NCBI GenBank assembly: GCA_905250025.1
Contig: CAJNOJ010000023.1
Coordinates: 434,001 to 498,000 of the forward strand
Direction: 5' to 3'
DNA length: 64,000 nucleotides
Source: Adineta ricciae
Taxonomy: Eukaryota > Rotifera > Eurotatoria > Adinetida > Adinetidae
A program made the translations under genes and the position numbers. The notes under the pieces are model-generated. The model was given only the letters and a program-made list of their open reading frames with translations. It had not been told where the DNA came from and searched no databases. Positions within the stretch are counted from its first letter, which is position 1, and each line of letters opens with the position of its first letter. Of this stretch, positions 11,124 through 23,400 are shown piece after piece.

Positions 11124-13936
11124 ATGGTACTTGGCAACATGCGCTTTGATGTAGTTGATTACATCATTTTTGCATTGTTATTGATTTTTTCGGCAGCAAT
11201 CGGTTTATTCTATGGTTTTATTGATAAACGGAGGAGAAGGAAACAAGACGAGGCTAGTGGTGATGCAGTGGAACAAACAAAAAGCTCCGCTAAAGAATAT
11301 CTCTTAGCAAATAAATCGATGGGTGTAGGTTATGCATAGAAATCTTATTTCGATATATGATTCTAAAACGAGCAATTTAGATCTTTCCAACAGGAATGAG
11401 TTTATTAGCTAGTTTCATGTCTGCAATAACAATTCTGGGTACTCCAGCTGAAATCTATGTCTACGGAACACAGTATTGGGTGATTGGTAAAAGAAGAAAA
11501 GAATCGGCCTCTTCCGAATAAATGTATGTTCGTTGATTCTATCTAGGAATTAGTTATATATTTACAGTTTATCTTACTGCAACGTTATTTATGCCCATGT
11601 TCGTTAAACTTGAAGTAACAAGTGCATACGAAGTAAATGAAATTAATGAGTTTACTACCTTTGGCTACTTTGATGAATACAGTATTTAGAAAAACGATTT
11701 GATAAATATGTACGATTGGTTGCTTCACTTATTTTCTCTATCCAAATGGTAAAACAGCTCATTTTTTTTCAATCAAAATCATCTCATTCTTGAGTTATAT
11801 CAGATAATCTATATGGCGATAGTTCTATATGCACCCGCTTTGGCATTGAGTCAAGTAACCGGTCTAAATGTTTGGATTAGTGTCGTTTCTATTGGAGTTA
11901 TTTGCACAATGTACACAACGGTGGTCAGTGCTTAGAGAATCTGTGCCTTTTTGTTCATTATCATTGAATAGGGTGGTATGAAAGCAGTTATGTGGACTGA
12001 TGTTTTTCAAACGATTATCATGTTTGTTGGATTGCTTGCCTCCGTTATTCAAGGTAAAGAGTATTATCATCGAAGAGAAGTGTTACGTTCTACGTTTCAG
12101 GTATTATTGATGCCGGTGGAGGCAAAGCTGTTTGGAAAAGAGCTTTAGACGGTGGTAGAGTAGAATTTTTCAAGTATGAATTTTATTGCTTATTTACGAC
12201 GCAGAATACATCGAAATTATCGACGACACTCTTTTGTCTAGCTTCGATCCTGATCCGACGACGCGTCACACAATATGGAGCATATTAATCGGTGCGACGT
12301 TCACCTGGCTTGCTATTTATGGTATGTACTTAGGAAGACAAAAATAGTCTAAATCCTGAATTAGGCTTCAATCAGGCGCAAGTTCAACGTTATCTTTGTG
12401 TTCCTACTGTTCGCCATGCCAAGTTGTACGTAGAAACGTTTAAGTCCATTGATCATGATCAAACGGTTCTATTTTAGAGCATTGTTGTTCAATTTAGTCG
12501 GCTTAATATTAATCCTTTCATTATGTTGTGGTGTTGGTCTTGTAATGTTTGCAAAATACTATGCCTGTGATCCATTACAGCGCGGTTTGATCAAACAAAC
12601 TGATCAGGCAATATATTACATTCCCAAGAAATAAATATCAAAATCTTTTCTTTAGCTTTACCCATTATTTGTTATGGAAACATTAAGACGATTCAAGGGT
12701 TTGCCAGGTATTTTTTTGGCGTGTGTATTCAGCGGTGCATTAAGGTAGATGTTTCCGTCATATTGATTATTCTATCGTCACAATGTCTTGTAGCACATTA
12801 TCATCGGGATTGAACAGTTTGGCTGCAGTTGTTCTTTCGGATATCATCAAATTCTTCTATCGCAAACCAATGACGGATGCTCAGGATCTATTGTACTCAA
12901 AAATATTATGTAATATTCATCGTACAAATAGGGAAACCCTAATTTATCTCACCGTTTTTGCATTTAGCACTTGTTTTTGGAGTTATCTGCATCTTAATCA
13001 CTTATCTTGTTTCATTACTTGGTAATCTTCTCCAAGCCTCTTTATCGTTATTCGGTGTCTTGTCAGGACCTATAAGCGCAATTTTTATGATAGGATTTTT
13101 GCTTCCATGGGTGAATTCATTGGTAATGATTGTTAGTAGTTCAGGTAGAGAAATCCTACTTTGAATTTAGGGTGCTTTGATCGGGTTGATTGTCAGTGTG
13201 ATTGTACAAATCTGGATCTTTCTTGGTTCTCAATTCCTTCGAACTCAAATGCGTTCATTTCGATTGCCCACGCGGATCGACGGGTGCCATCTGATGCGAG
13301 ATAACATCACGAGTTTGTTCAACACGACTATGAATTCATCAATACTGTCGACTACAAGTTTATCTGCAACGATGATCAAGTTTATTTGTGTGAATGACGA
13401 GATTCCTTGTAGTTTAGATTGATGTTTATTTTAGGAAAAGTCCATTAGCTCGATTTTATGGTATGAGTTACTTTTGGTACACACTAATGTCAATTTTTAC
13501 CGCGTTAACTGTTAGTTTGGTGGTTAGCTATTTTACAGGTAAACTCTCCAAGAGAATTTGCCTAAAACTACTCGTTTCGATTAGGTTTTCGAAAACCCGA
13601 AGATATCGATCCACAATTAATGCTACCAGCCTTTGATATTCTATTCCCATTTTTACCAGAAAGAATATTATCTAGACTGCGATGTGGTGTCCGGTATCAA
13701 CGAGATTCTGATCAGGTGAATTACATGAGTAATCAATTCTGTACTCATCTTTTTCATTCATTTAGATGAAAGCCGAAGAAGAACAACAACAAGCATCACC
13801 GCCGTACGTACCAATGGATACTCCCAAACATCGTATTAAAATGGGCGATGAATGTCAAATCAACCCAGCCTATTTAAGCAATGACTACGATGATGAAACC
13901 ATGGATGAAGAACGGATGACACGAACGAAACTCTAA
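11124..13936 (+). CDS. Sodium-coupled solute carrier, SLC5 family (SMCT/SMVT-like)
   Basis: A dozen or so short exons encode an SLC5 symporter. Such proteins couple Na+ entry to uptake of monocarboxylates, iodide or vitamins across the plasma membrane. Family landmarks include [94 protein letters not shown] and [20 protein letters not shown]. They match the SMCT1/SMCT2/SMVT branch better than the sugar carriers. A frame-compatible ATG exists at 11067, but a TTCTTTCAG acceptor lies between it and 11124, so 11124 is preferred. The protein ends ERMTRTKL, a class I PDZ ligand (T-x-L), as in mammalian SMCT1. Substrate cannot be read from sequence. Confidence 0.88.
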
Positions 13937-15623
13937 GGATATTGTTTTTAATCGAACACTTGGCAAACGCGTTCTTCCAATAGAGAATAGATAGAAGATT
14001 TCTTTCATTTTACCATCATATCTCATTCAATATACAATGGTAACAATACCCGTTCAGCATGTGCTTCCGTAATAAGGATACCTAAGCAAATAAACATGCT
14101 GTGAATGTAATGAGTTCGTCATTGTTTATATATCAATACGAGTTCAACTTATACGTTCTTTCATACTAGCAGGGGGTGAATCTGTAAATTTCCAATCATG
14201 TCCTTTGACATAACTCGAAAGCAAAAGCCAAGTTGATAGGTAATCGTATCATTATCTTCTATTGAAAACAATTGAAGGACACATTGTGTATATACTAGCG
14301 TTTAATTGGAAGAATATACTTGATCATTTTGCTTAGTAATTCATCATGCGCATTGATTGGGCAAACTTTCGTCTCCATTTACCTTTCTTTCCTTCAATCG
14401 TTAAAAATAGTATTGTCTTATAAAACTACAATATCCTTATTAAATCCACTTCAATTCATCTTAATTATCGATAAATGGTTGAATGTACGGAAACTGAGCC
14501 AATATTCTAGCATGATTAAAGTATAATAATCTATCGACAATGAAAGCATTAACATAAAGCTCGACTGATTTTCAAGTGATTTTTTTACTTCATATAATCA
14601 AAGGAATCGGATTTGATCGGTAGCGCTGCACGCATTGAATCTATTTTGCTTTCAACATCTGGTCTTATTGTTCGAAGTCGGATTAACTTGATATGTTATT
14701 CTAAGACAATCGATTGGCAAGAAGAAACGTTCTTTTCAAGTTGCTCTGTACGAGAAAAAACAAAGGCAAGTGTAGAAAGAACAATATTTTTTGGCGAACT
14801 TTACAGAAAAAAAGAAAAAGAAAGAAACCAATTAAAGCGAACCTTTGCTCAAGTGCCTTCTAACAACATCGATCATCTTGAAAAGAAATTAATACGATCG
14901 TTTGTATACTCATCTTGAGAATGAATACAAAATTACACCGACGGCGTTCCTGTTATTTGACTTCGCCCTCTAATCATCTACATTTATTCGTTAGATCTTA
15001 TCTAATGAGAAATAGGGTACTGGCTGAATTCATTTTTCAAACAGCATTACTCGAATAACGACAGAACATTTACGTGATGTGGTTATGCTAATACGGCATG
15101 AATAAATACAAAACACGAATTTGTCCAGTGTGACATATAATCAGAATAAAAAACAAAGTACACACCAAATATAATCGAATCGATTACAGACGAACGCTTG
15201 TCAAAATAAACTCGATACAATCAGCTATTTCTGTTCTATTTATCATAAATTACATCGAACAAAATTTCAGCGCACTTCATAAATAAAACTTTGATGTTAT
15301 GCAGCATATAGAATAGTGACGTGCGCATGAACAGTCGATAGAGGTCGTTAGTTCAGACAAAAATTTCATGTTAAAATCATAATTTTCCGAAAGAAGTGTG
15401 TAGACAATTTGTGGAAGGATATTCGTTAAATAAATTTTTTATTGGTTATTTGTGATTCAAGTTTTGGCAGGCAGAAATGCAATGAAGCATCATAATCATC
15501 ATCATTCAAGAAAAAAGACAAGGAAGAAAGAAATAAAAGAACGAACGAACGACGAGAAATAGCCGGAACAAGTTTTGTTTGTTTGTTTTCATCGATCGAT
15601 CAATTATTGATTGAGTTCTTTCT

Positions 15624-15646
15624 CTTCTTCTTCTTCTTCTTCTTCT
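15624..15646. repeat. CTT trinucleotide microsatellite
   Basis: About seven tandem CTT units upstream of beta-spectrin. On the sense strand this also forms a strong polypyrimidine run. Confidence 0.85.
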
Positions 15647-15929
15647 CTGACTAACCATAAGCAAACTCCGATGAACCCTGTATCTTTTTTCTCTCTAGAT
15701 CTTGATCTCAGTTTGTTGAGTCATACGCATACATCTACTGTCGACTGTTCAGAACGTCAACAAGGTACGTAATTATGATCTCGCCTACGGATAACGACGA
15801 ATCGATCCAATTACTCATCTAGTTAATGTAAACGTAGTTGATTTCATCTATAGTTTCTTGACCTGGAACAATGGATTGTTGATGGTCTATAGACATTGAA
15901 GAGTAGCAACACATTCATTTTTTCCTCTA

Positions 15930-15966
15930 TCTCTCTCTCTCTCTCTCGGCTTATGTGTGTGTGTGC
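15930..15966. repeat. CT repeat followed by GT repeat
   Basis: About nine CT dinucleotides and, after a short gap, about six GT dinucleotides lie within the presumed leader intron of beta-spectrin. Confidence 0.85.
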
Positions 15967-17412
15967 GCTCCGATCGATACACAATCAGATTATCTGAGTT
16001 TTTCCAAGTTAACCAGAATCAATGAATGAATGTGATAAAAGATATGAAATGAAAATTAATCTATCTATCATGATAGATATAAAGTCAATTAATGATCAAA
16101 GTCCTATTGATCTAATGAATACACACAAGAAGTAGAAGAAGAAATTCGAGATTAAGATAGAAAGTTATATGCAATTTGATTATATGTAATTAGAAATTGC
16201 AAGTTAGAATGACTGAACTCAGTCAACATTAACAAATTCCAGTTTTGCGGTCGTCTTCTCGTCTCTCTTCCTTCAGTTGTTATTCGTATGAGAGGCTGCG
16301 TTACGCCGAGCGAACGACGCATAGTGTGTGGAAAGAGAAAAAAAAGGAGAAACCGCGAGCCCGCTCTATATGAAAAAATATATATGTCGTAGGGCACAAC
16401 TGCAGCGACAGTAGTCATCACAGGAACAATAGTGGTACCATTTTAGTATTCCTCTCAAATGAGGAGAACGAGTAGACGATGGAGGAAAAAAAGGAGGAAA
16501 AGAAGAAGAAGAGAAACGGAACACAGAGTTGACGAACGAGAAAAAGAAAAAAGCCAATACTTGCATTTTTACTATAACCACCATCAGTCTCACCACTGCG
16601 ACCACCTTTGAACGGAAAGAGAATAAGAGAGAGAGAGAATAGAAGCGCTCTGAACGCAAATGATTACTAACACTATCGCCATCACTGCCTCTCCCAGTAG
16701 AAATAAGGATAGATAAAACATGAACGATATTGCTTTTTTTTATTCTTTTTCTCACTCCCTAAGATAACCGACTGACCGTTGAACAAAATGAAAACTACTA
16801 GCTTATGAGAATAGAAACGAAGATATCCATCATTTTAGCATGTATATATAAACAAATAATGCCCTGTTAGATGTCTCACTATAATAAACACAGTCAAAAT
16901 GATCGATACAGTATCTCATCATCAACATCAAGCTTAGTAAGAAAGCGTCTATTCATAGTGAACGAAAAAAAGAAAAATAAATTGAAGGACTAAAATGTCA
17001 ATTCATTCAATAGTTGGGTAACGAGTAGATGAGTATATTTGTCAAGTTGGCATAGAATTTCTTCGTTTTTTTTTGCTTCTATATACATATGAAAACATAC
17101 TGACACAATTAATCTTCTTCCTTCTTTCGGCACGATTGTAGTCTTAGTGCTTATGCAAAAAAAAAGGAGAAGCAATAGCTGGTGCCTTACTCTTTTCATT
17201 CGTAAAGAATGATTGTTTTCATATTAGTCAGTGAGAGAGTGAGGGAAGGAAACAAGAGATCTAAAAAGAATCATTCTTGCAACAGTTGCGATTTCTCGCG
17301 AGAATTGATTTTTTCCTACTAGGTTTGTGTGTATGTATGCAATTCTTTCTCTCTTTTCGTCTTATTTATATACATAATCGAGAAAAAAAAACTTTTCTGC
17401 TTCAGTTTGGAC

Positions 17413-20400
17413 ATGTCGTCAGCGGCTGCGAACGGTGTTCATCATTCACAGACGAATGGTCATAATACTCAACAAGATTCCAACAACTTAAATATCGATC
17501 AATTAGCTGCAGATGTCGATTTAGCTGGACAAGATGAATGTAATTCGTCGGCACGGATGTTCGAACGAACACGCATTCAAGTTCTAGCTGATGAACGTGG
17601 CCATGTACAGAAGAAAACGTTTACCAAATGGGTTAACTCGCATTTATCTCGTGTCGGCTGTCGAATTACTGATCTATACACCGATCTTGGCGATGGCCGA
17701 ATGTTGATTCGTTTATTGGAAATATTAAGCGGCGAACGTCTACCCAAAGCCACACGAGGCAAAATGCGTATTCATTGTTTAGAAAATGTTGATAAAGCTA
17801 TCATGTTTTTACAAGAGCAACATGTTCATTTGGAAAATATTGGGTATGTAATACAAGTTTTTTCTTTCTTTGTTATGCTAGAAATCAAATGAATTAGATG
17901 GTTAGCTACTACCCGGAAGTTCCGTTTCTCTCGTGACGACGAATTTTGAATGGGAAAGGGAGACAGAAAAAAGTGACAAATATGCCCGAAGAAGTATGAA
18001 ATACAACGTAATGATTTCTAAGTATTTGGATAAGACTTTGATTGGGATAAAGAGCGAGACGATATGCAGAGATTTCCGTGATGATTAATGAACAAAGAGA
18101 AGTCGTTGTATATATTATCCTTGGCAAGAAGGGAAAAGTCTTGACTATAGATCGAGATTGCTCAAAGACAAATAATAGTTTTTCTAATTCATTGAACCCG
18201 AATTATTGGTAATAGTTAATTATTTCATCCTAATGAAGTACACACAAGCACATCATCTATAATAAAAAAAAAGTTATCTAAATAGATCTCATTGCCATTG
18301 TTGTAGAAGTGAATCGTGTAGATGTGAAAAGATCAAGGAGAACTCGTTAGTTTTTCGCTAATCATAAGGCCATAAATGATCATGGAACATTTTACGAATA
18401 AAATTTGCATGGATTTTCTAGCGCACATGATATTGTTGATGGTAATTCTTCATTAATTCTCGGTCTGATGTGGACAATTATTCTTCGCTTTCAAATTCAA
18501 GACATCACAATCGAAGAATACGAATCAACAGAGACGAAATCTGCCAAAGACGCACTTTTACTGTGGTGTCAAATGAAAACAGCTGATTATTCAAATGTCA
18601 ATGTACGAAACTTCACATCATCGTGGAAAGATGGTTTAGCATTTTGTGCATTGATACACAAACATCGTCCTGATTTAATTCCTCAATTTAAAACTTTAAC
18701 TAAAGAAAATGCGAATCACAATCTGCAATTAGCATTTGATATATGTGAAAAACGTTTAGGTATCAGTCGATTACTTGATCCCGAAGACGTTAATGTTGAA
18801 TATGTTGACGAGAAATCGATCATCACATATATTGTTACTCTATATCATTACTTTTCGAAAATGAAAAATGATAGCGTTCAAGGCCGACGTTTAGCCAAAG
18901 TTGTTGGCTCAGCACTTGAATCAGAAAAAATGGCACATGAATATGAACGTTTAGTGTCAGATCTCCTCGCATGGATTGATCAAACAATACGAACATTGAA
19001 TGATCGACAGTTTCCAAATTCCTTGGCACGTGTACAAGAAAAACTGTTGGAATTCAATCGTTATCGTGTCATCGACAAACCGCCACGCTTTGCTGAAAAA
19101 GGAAATTTAGAAGTTTTACTATTCACATTGCAAAGTAAAGAACGTGCCAATCAACAAATTCCATACCAACCTCGTGAAGGCAAAATGATCTCCGATATCA
19201 ATCGTGCCTGGGAAAATTTGGAACGTGCAGAGCACGAACGCGAGTTAGCACTACGAGAAGAGGTGCTTCGACAAGAACGTCTCGAGCAATTGGCAACTAA
19301 ATTCAATCGCAAGGCTGGCCTGAGAGAGAAATGGCTGACTGACAGTGAAAAACTCGTGGCGAGGTAAATTAGAAAGAAGCGAATATATACAGATATTTAC
19401 CTCTGTTTTTTTTAAGTGATCAATTTGGCACTGATTTAACTTCGGTTGAGGCTGCATTCAAAAAACAAGAAGCTATTCAGACGGATATAGCCGCGTTTGA
19501 AGAACGCCTTCAGAATATCATGGCTATTGCCAATGAACTTAAAACCGAAGACTATCATGATTTTGCGACTATTGAAGCACGGAAGAAGAACGTGGAAATG
19601 CATTGGGAATATTTAGTTAGTTTAGTTACTAAACGACGTCAATGTCTAGAACTTGCTTACAACTTACAACGTGTTTTTCAAGTAAGGTTTTCGCTACATC
19701 CAACCATTGCCAATGAAATGAATGTCTTTGCTGTAGGAAATGCAATATATCTATGAATGGATTACTGATTTGAAATGGCGATTGAAGTCCGACGATATTG
19801 AGAAAAATGTTATGTCTGCCGATGATCTCCTTCAACGACATTCATTAATTGAAGCTGATATATACATTATCGATGAACGTTTAAAACGTGCCATAAGTGA
19901 TGCGGATGAATATCTCAATCCGGATGTGAATATCGATGGTTATCGTCCAGCTACACCTGAAGAAATCGAAATCCGCATACATAATTTACAGAAAGCGTAT
20001 GAAGAATTAATTGAATTAGCACGTAAACGTCGAGATTTACTTGAACAAGCAAAAATTTTATCGAGATTCTATTCCGATATTGGTGATGCCGAACTATGGA
20101 TTGATGAAAAGCAACAAGCAATGACATCACCTGACATGGGTCATGACGTGAATTCGACGGATAGTTTAGTCGCTAAACATAAATTAGTCGAAACAGATAT
20201 GACTACGAGGTAAGAATTTCCAACAAATCGGAGCAGAAAGTTTAGTAAGATACGTTGATAAGAATCAAATAATTACACTCGAGCTTATCGGATTATATTT
20301 GAGCAAACCTTTCAATAGTCTGATGGGATGCGAAAATATGTTGTCTAATTACACATCTTTCATGCTTTCAGGTATGGTCAATTGGAAACTCTGACCAGTC

Positions 20401-23400
20401 AGGGCGATACAATGATCAGCCAAGGTCATTTTGCATCTAAGAAGATTAACGAACGTCTCGATACGTTAAAATCGAAATGGGATTCTTTAATTGGCATGTC
20501 ATCGAATCGTTCAAAGAATCTGAATCAAACACATGACTATTATCAATTCTTTTCCGATGCGGATGATATTGACACATGGATGCTTGATATGTTAAAACTC
20601 GTTTCAAGCGAAGACATTGGTCGCGACGAATCATCTGCTCAAACATTACTGAAAAAGCACAAGGACACACAAGATCTATTGGATAACTACCGCAAAACTA
20701 TTGACGGCTTTAAACAAACCAATCTTCAAACACTATCACCGGAAAAACAAGCTCTACCTGATGTTCAACAACGTCTGCAATCAATCGAACGTCGTTATGT
20801 TGAATTACTTGAATTATCGAAGTTACGTAAACAAAAATTGCACGATGCCATTTCGCTATTTCGTCTGTTAGCTGATGCCGACAATGTCGAAGCATGGATT
20901 GAAGAGAAAGAACGATTTTTGGCTACGTTAGATCCAACACAAGTCAATGATATCGAAGAATTAGAAGTGATTAAACATCGTTTCGACGGCTTTGAACGCG
21001 ATATGAATTCAACTGCATCGAAAGTTGCCATTGTCGGCCATCAAGCACGAACATTAGTACAAAATGACCATCCTAATTCTCAAGAAATCCTAGACCGCAT
21101 CAATAAATTGAACCATAATTGGGCACAGTTACGTCGATTAGTCGACAAGAAACGCGAAGATTTGAGTTCCACATTTGGCGTTCAGACTTTCCATATCGAA
21201 TGCAATGAAACAATCTCGTGGATTCAAGATAAAATTCGTATTATTCAATCGACTGAAGATTTAGGTGAGTAGGTTAAATGTAAACGATTCGATGTTCGAA
21301 TCTACCTGACTGCATTTTATCTTCCTATCAAATCAAATAATCTGATTATTTGTTTTCGAATAACTAAAATGCAAAAATTATCACTAGGAAGTTAGTCACT
21401 GAACAAAGACGATTGATCCCAAGTTTTGTTCAACAGAATACTACCCTACATAGAATTCTGAATTTCACCTTTTTTCTTACTGTTTAGGTCGCGATCTTGG
21501 TGGTGTTATGACCATGCAACGTCGTTTAAGTGGTTTAGAACGAGATATGGCTGCTATTCAATCGAAACTCGATCAATTAGAATCGGAAGCAACCAAATTA
21601 GAAAAAGATCATCCAGATGAAGCGCAAGACATTCGTCATAAAGTTAGTCAAATCAATTCAGTCTGGTATGAATTAAAGGAAATCTTGCGTCGTCGAGAAG
21701 AATCTATGGGCGAAGCAGCTGAATTACAGAAATTTCTTCGTGATCTCGATCATTTCTCAGCCTGGTTGACACGTACGCAAACTTTAGTAGCTAGCGAAGA
21801 CATCCCCAATACATTGAACGAAGCCGAACAATTGCTAAACCAACATCAAACAATCAAAGAAGAAATCGATCGTTATGGTCCCGACTACGGCCAAATGAAA
21901 GATTATGGTCATCGGGTGATTCGCGATGCCGATACAACTGATCCTCAATACGTATTTTTACGCGAACGCTTGAATGCGCTAGACGATGGTTGGAACGAAC
22001 TTGACCAAATGTGGCATCAGAAGAAGAATATGTTAACAGAAGCTATGCAATTCCAAATGTTTGTTCGTGATGCCAATCAAGCCGAAATTTTGTTAAATCA
22101 TCAAGAAGCTTACCTAACACGAGAACGTGAACAACAACCAAAATCGTTCGATGAAGTTGAAGCTCTCATTAAGAAACACGAAGATTTCGTTACGACAATG
22201 ACAGCCAATGAAGATAAGGTCCAAGGCGTTTGCTCATTCGCACAAAGATTATGCCAAGAAAATCATTATCTAGGCGATCGTATTCTTTCTCGTGCATCGG
22301 TGATCAATGATCGTTACGTTGCTAATCGTCAAACAGCACTGGAAATGCATGATAAACTTCATGAATCTCTGAAATACTTTCAATTTATTCAAGATTGTGA
22401 AGATCTGAAGGAATGGGTTGATATGAAGTCTCTCCAAGCTCAAGATGATACGTACCGTGACACGGCGAATATTCATACGAAATATCTTCGCCATCAAGCA
22501 TTTCAAGCTGAAATCACTTCGAATAAGGAGCGTCTTCTCGCTTTGAAACGTCATGCTGATCAATTAAAAGAGGAGCATCGTCAACAAATCGATCCAAATT
22601 CAATCGACCAACGCATTACTGAACTCGATGAACTCTGGCTGAAACTTGAAGATATCACACGAGAAAAAGGCGAACGATTATTCGATGCGAATCGCTCGAA
22701 ATTATTTCAGCAATCGATTACTAATCTCGATGAATTCATGTTAAATATTGAAAAACATCTTTATGCTGGTGAACAAACAACCACTCCATCCGATCAAATC
22801 GATGGACAAGTGCAAGTCGTATCAACCACGACGACGACGCTCGAACCGTTGGAAAACAATCTAACGGCAACTAATCTACTACTGCTCAAACAAACAACAA
22901 TCGAAGAAGAATTATTGAAACGTCAGCAACAAGTTGATGAATTACGTGTTCAAGCCGAAAAATTGAAACAATTAGAACCGGAAAAGGCCGAAGAAATCGA
23001 TTCGAAACGTTTACAAGTCGAAGAGAAATTCTCTAAACTTCTCCTTCCACTTGAACAGAAGAAATTACGCTTAGAACAGCAGAAACATCTTCATCAATAC
23101 TTTCGCGATATTGAAGATGAACAAATCTGGCTAAGTGAAAAACGTCACTTATTGCAAACATACGCTGACTTGATTTTCAATAATAAACAGCAAACCTTAA
23201 TGAATGTACAACTATTGAAGCGAAAAAATGAATCTCTACTGAAAGAAATCGAAAATCATGAACAACGTCTTTTAGAACATTTAGAAACTGAAAAAACGCG
23301 TATTACTCAAGATTATCCGTCACGTGCCGAAGAATTCCAAGAACGTCTCGAACAACTATCAGATAATTACATTCAATTGAAAGAAACAATTAAGCAACGC

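Larger units (their letters stand above)
13937..17412. other. Long gene-free interval and probable 5' leader of beta-spectrin
   Basis: No supported coding exons. The last 1.8 kb is rich in simple repeats (CTT, CT, GT) and A-rich runs. A candidate non-coding exon ends at about 15764 with a strong donor (CAAG|gtacgt), and a TTCTGCTTCAG acceptor at 17395-17405 lies 7 nt before the spectrin ATG. This suggests a leader intron of about 1.6 kb, long for this genome. Frames at 14320-14918 and 16152-16755 show no homology and were not called. Confidence 0.45.

Noticed and set aside
14320..14918. Frames with Lys/Arg-rich or hydrophobic translation
   Set aside because: Some do not begin with ATG; no homology and no splice signals in a coherent order.
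16152..16755. Minus-strand frames upstream of beta-spectrin
   Set aside because: Produced by purine-rich low-complexity sequence; translation is Ser/Phe/Arg-rich without homology.
21280..21310. tRNA-like GTTCGAATC in a spectrin intron
   Set aside because: No A box or cloverleaf stems around it.
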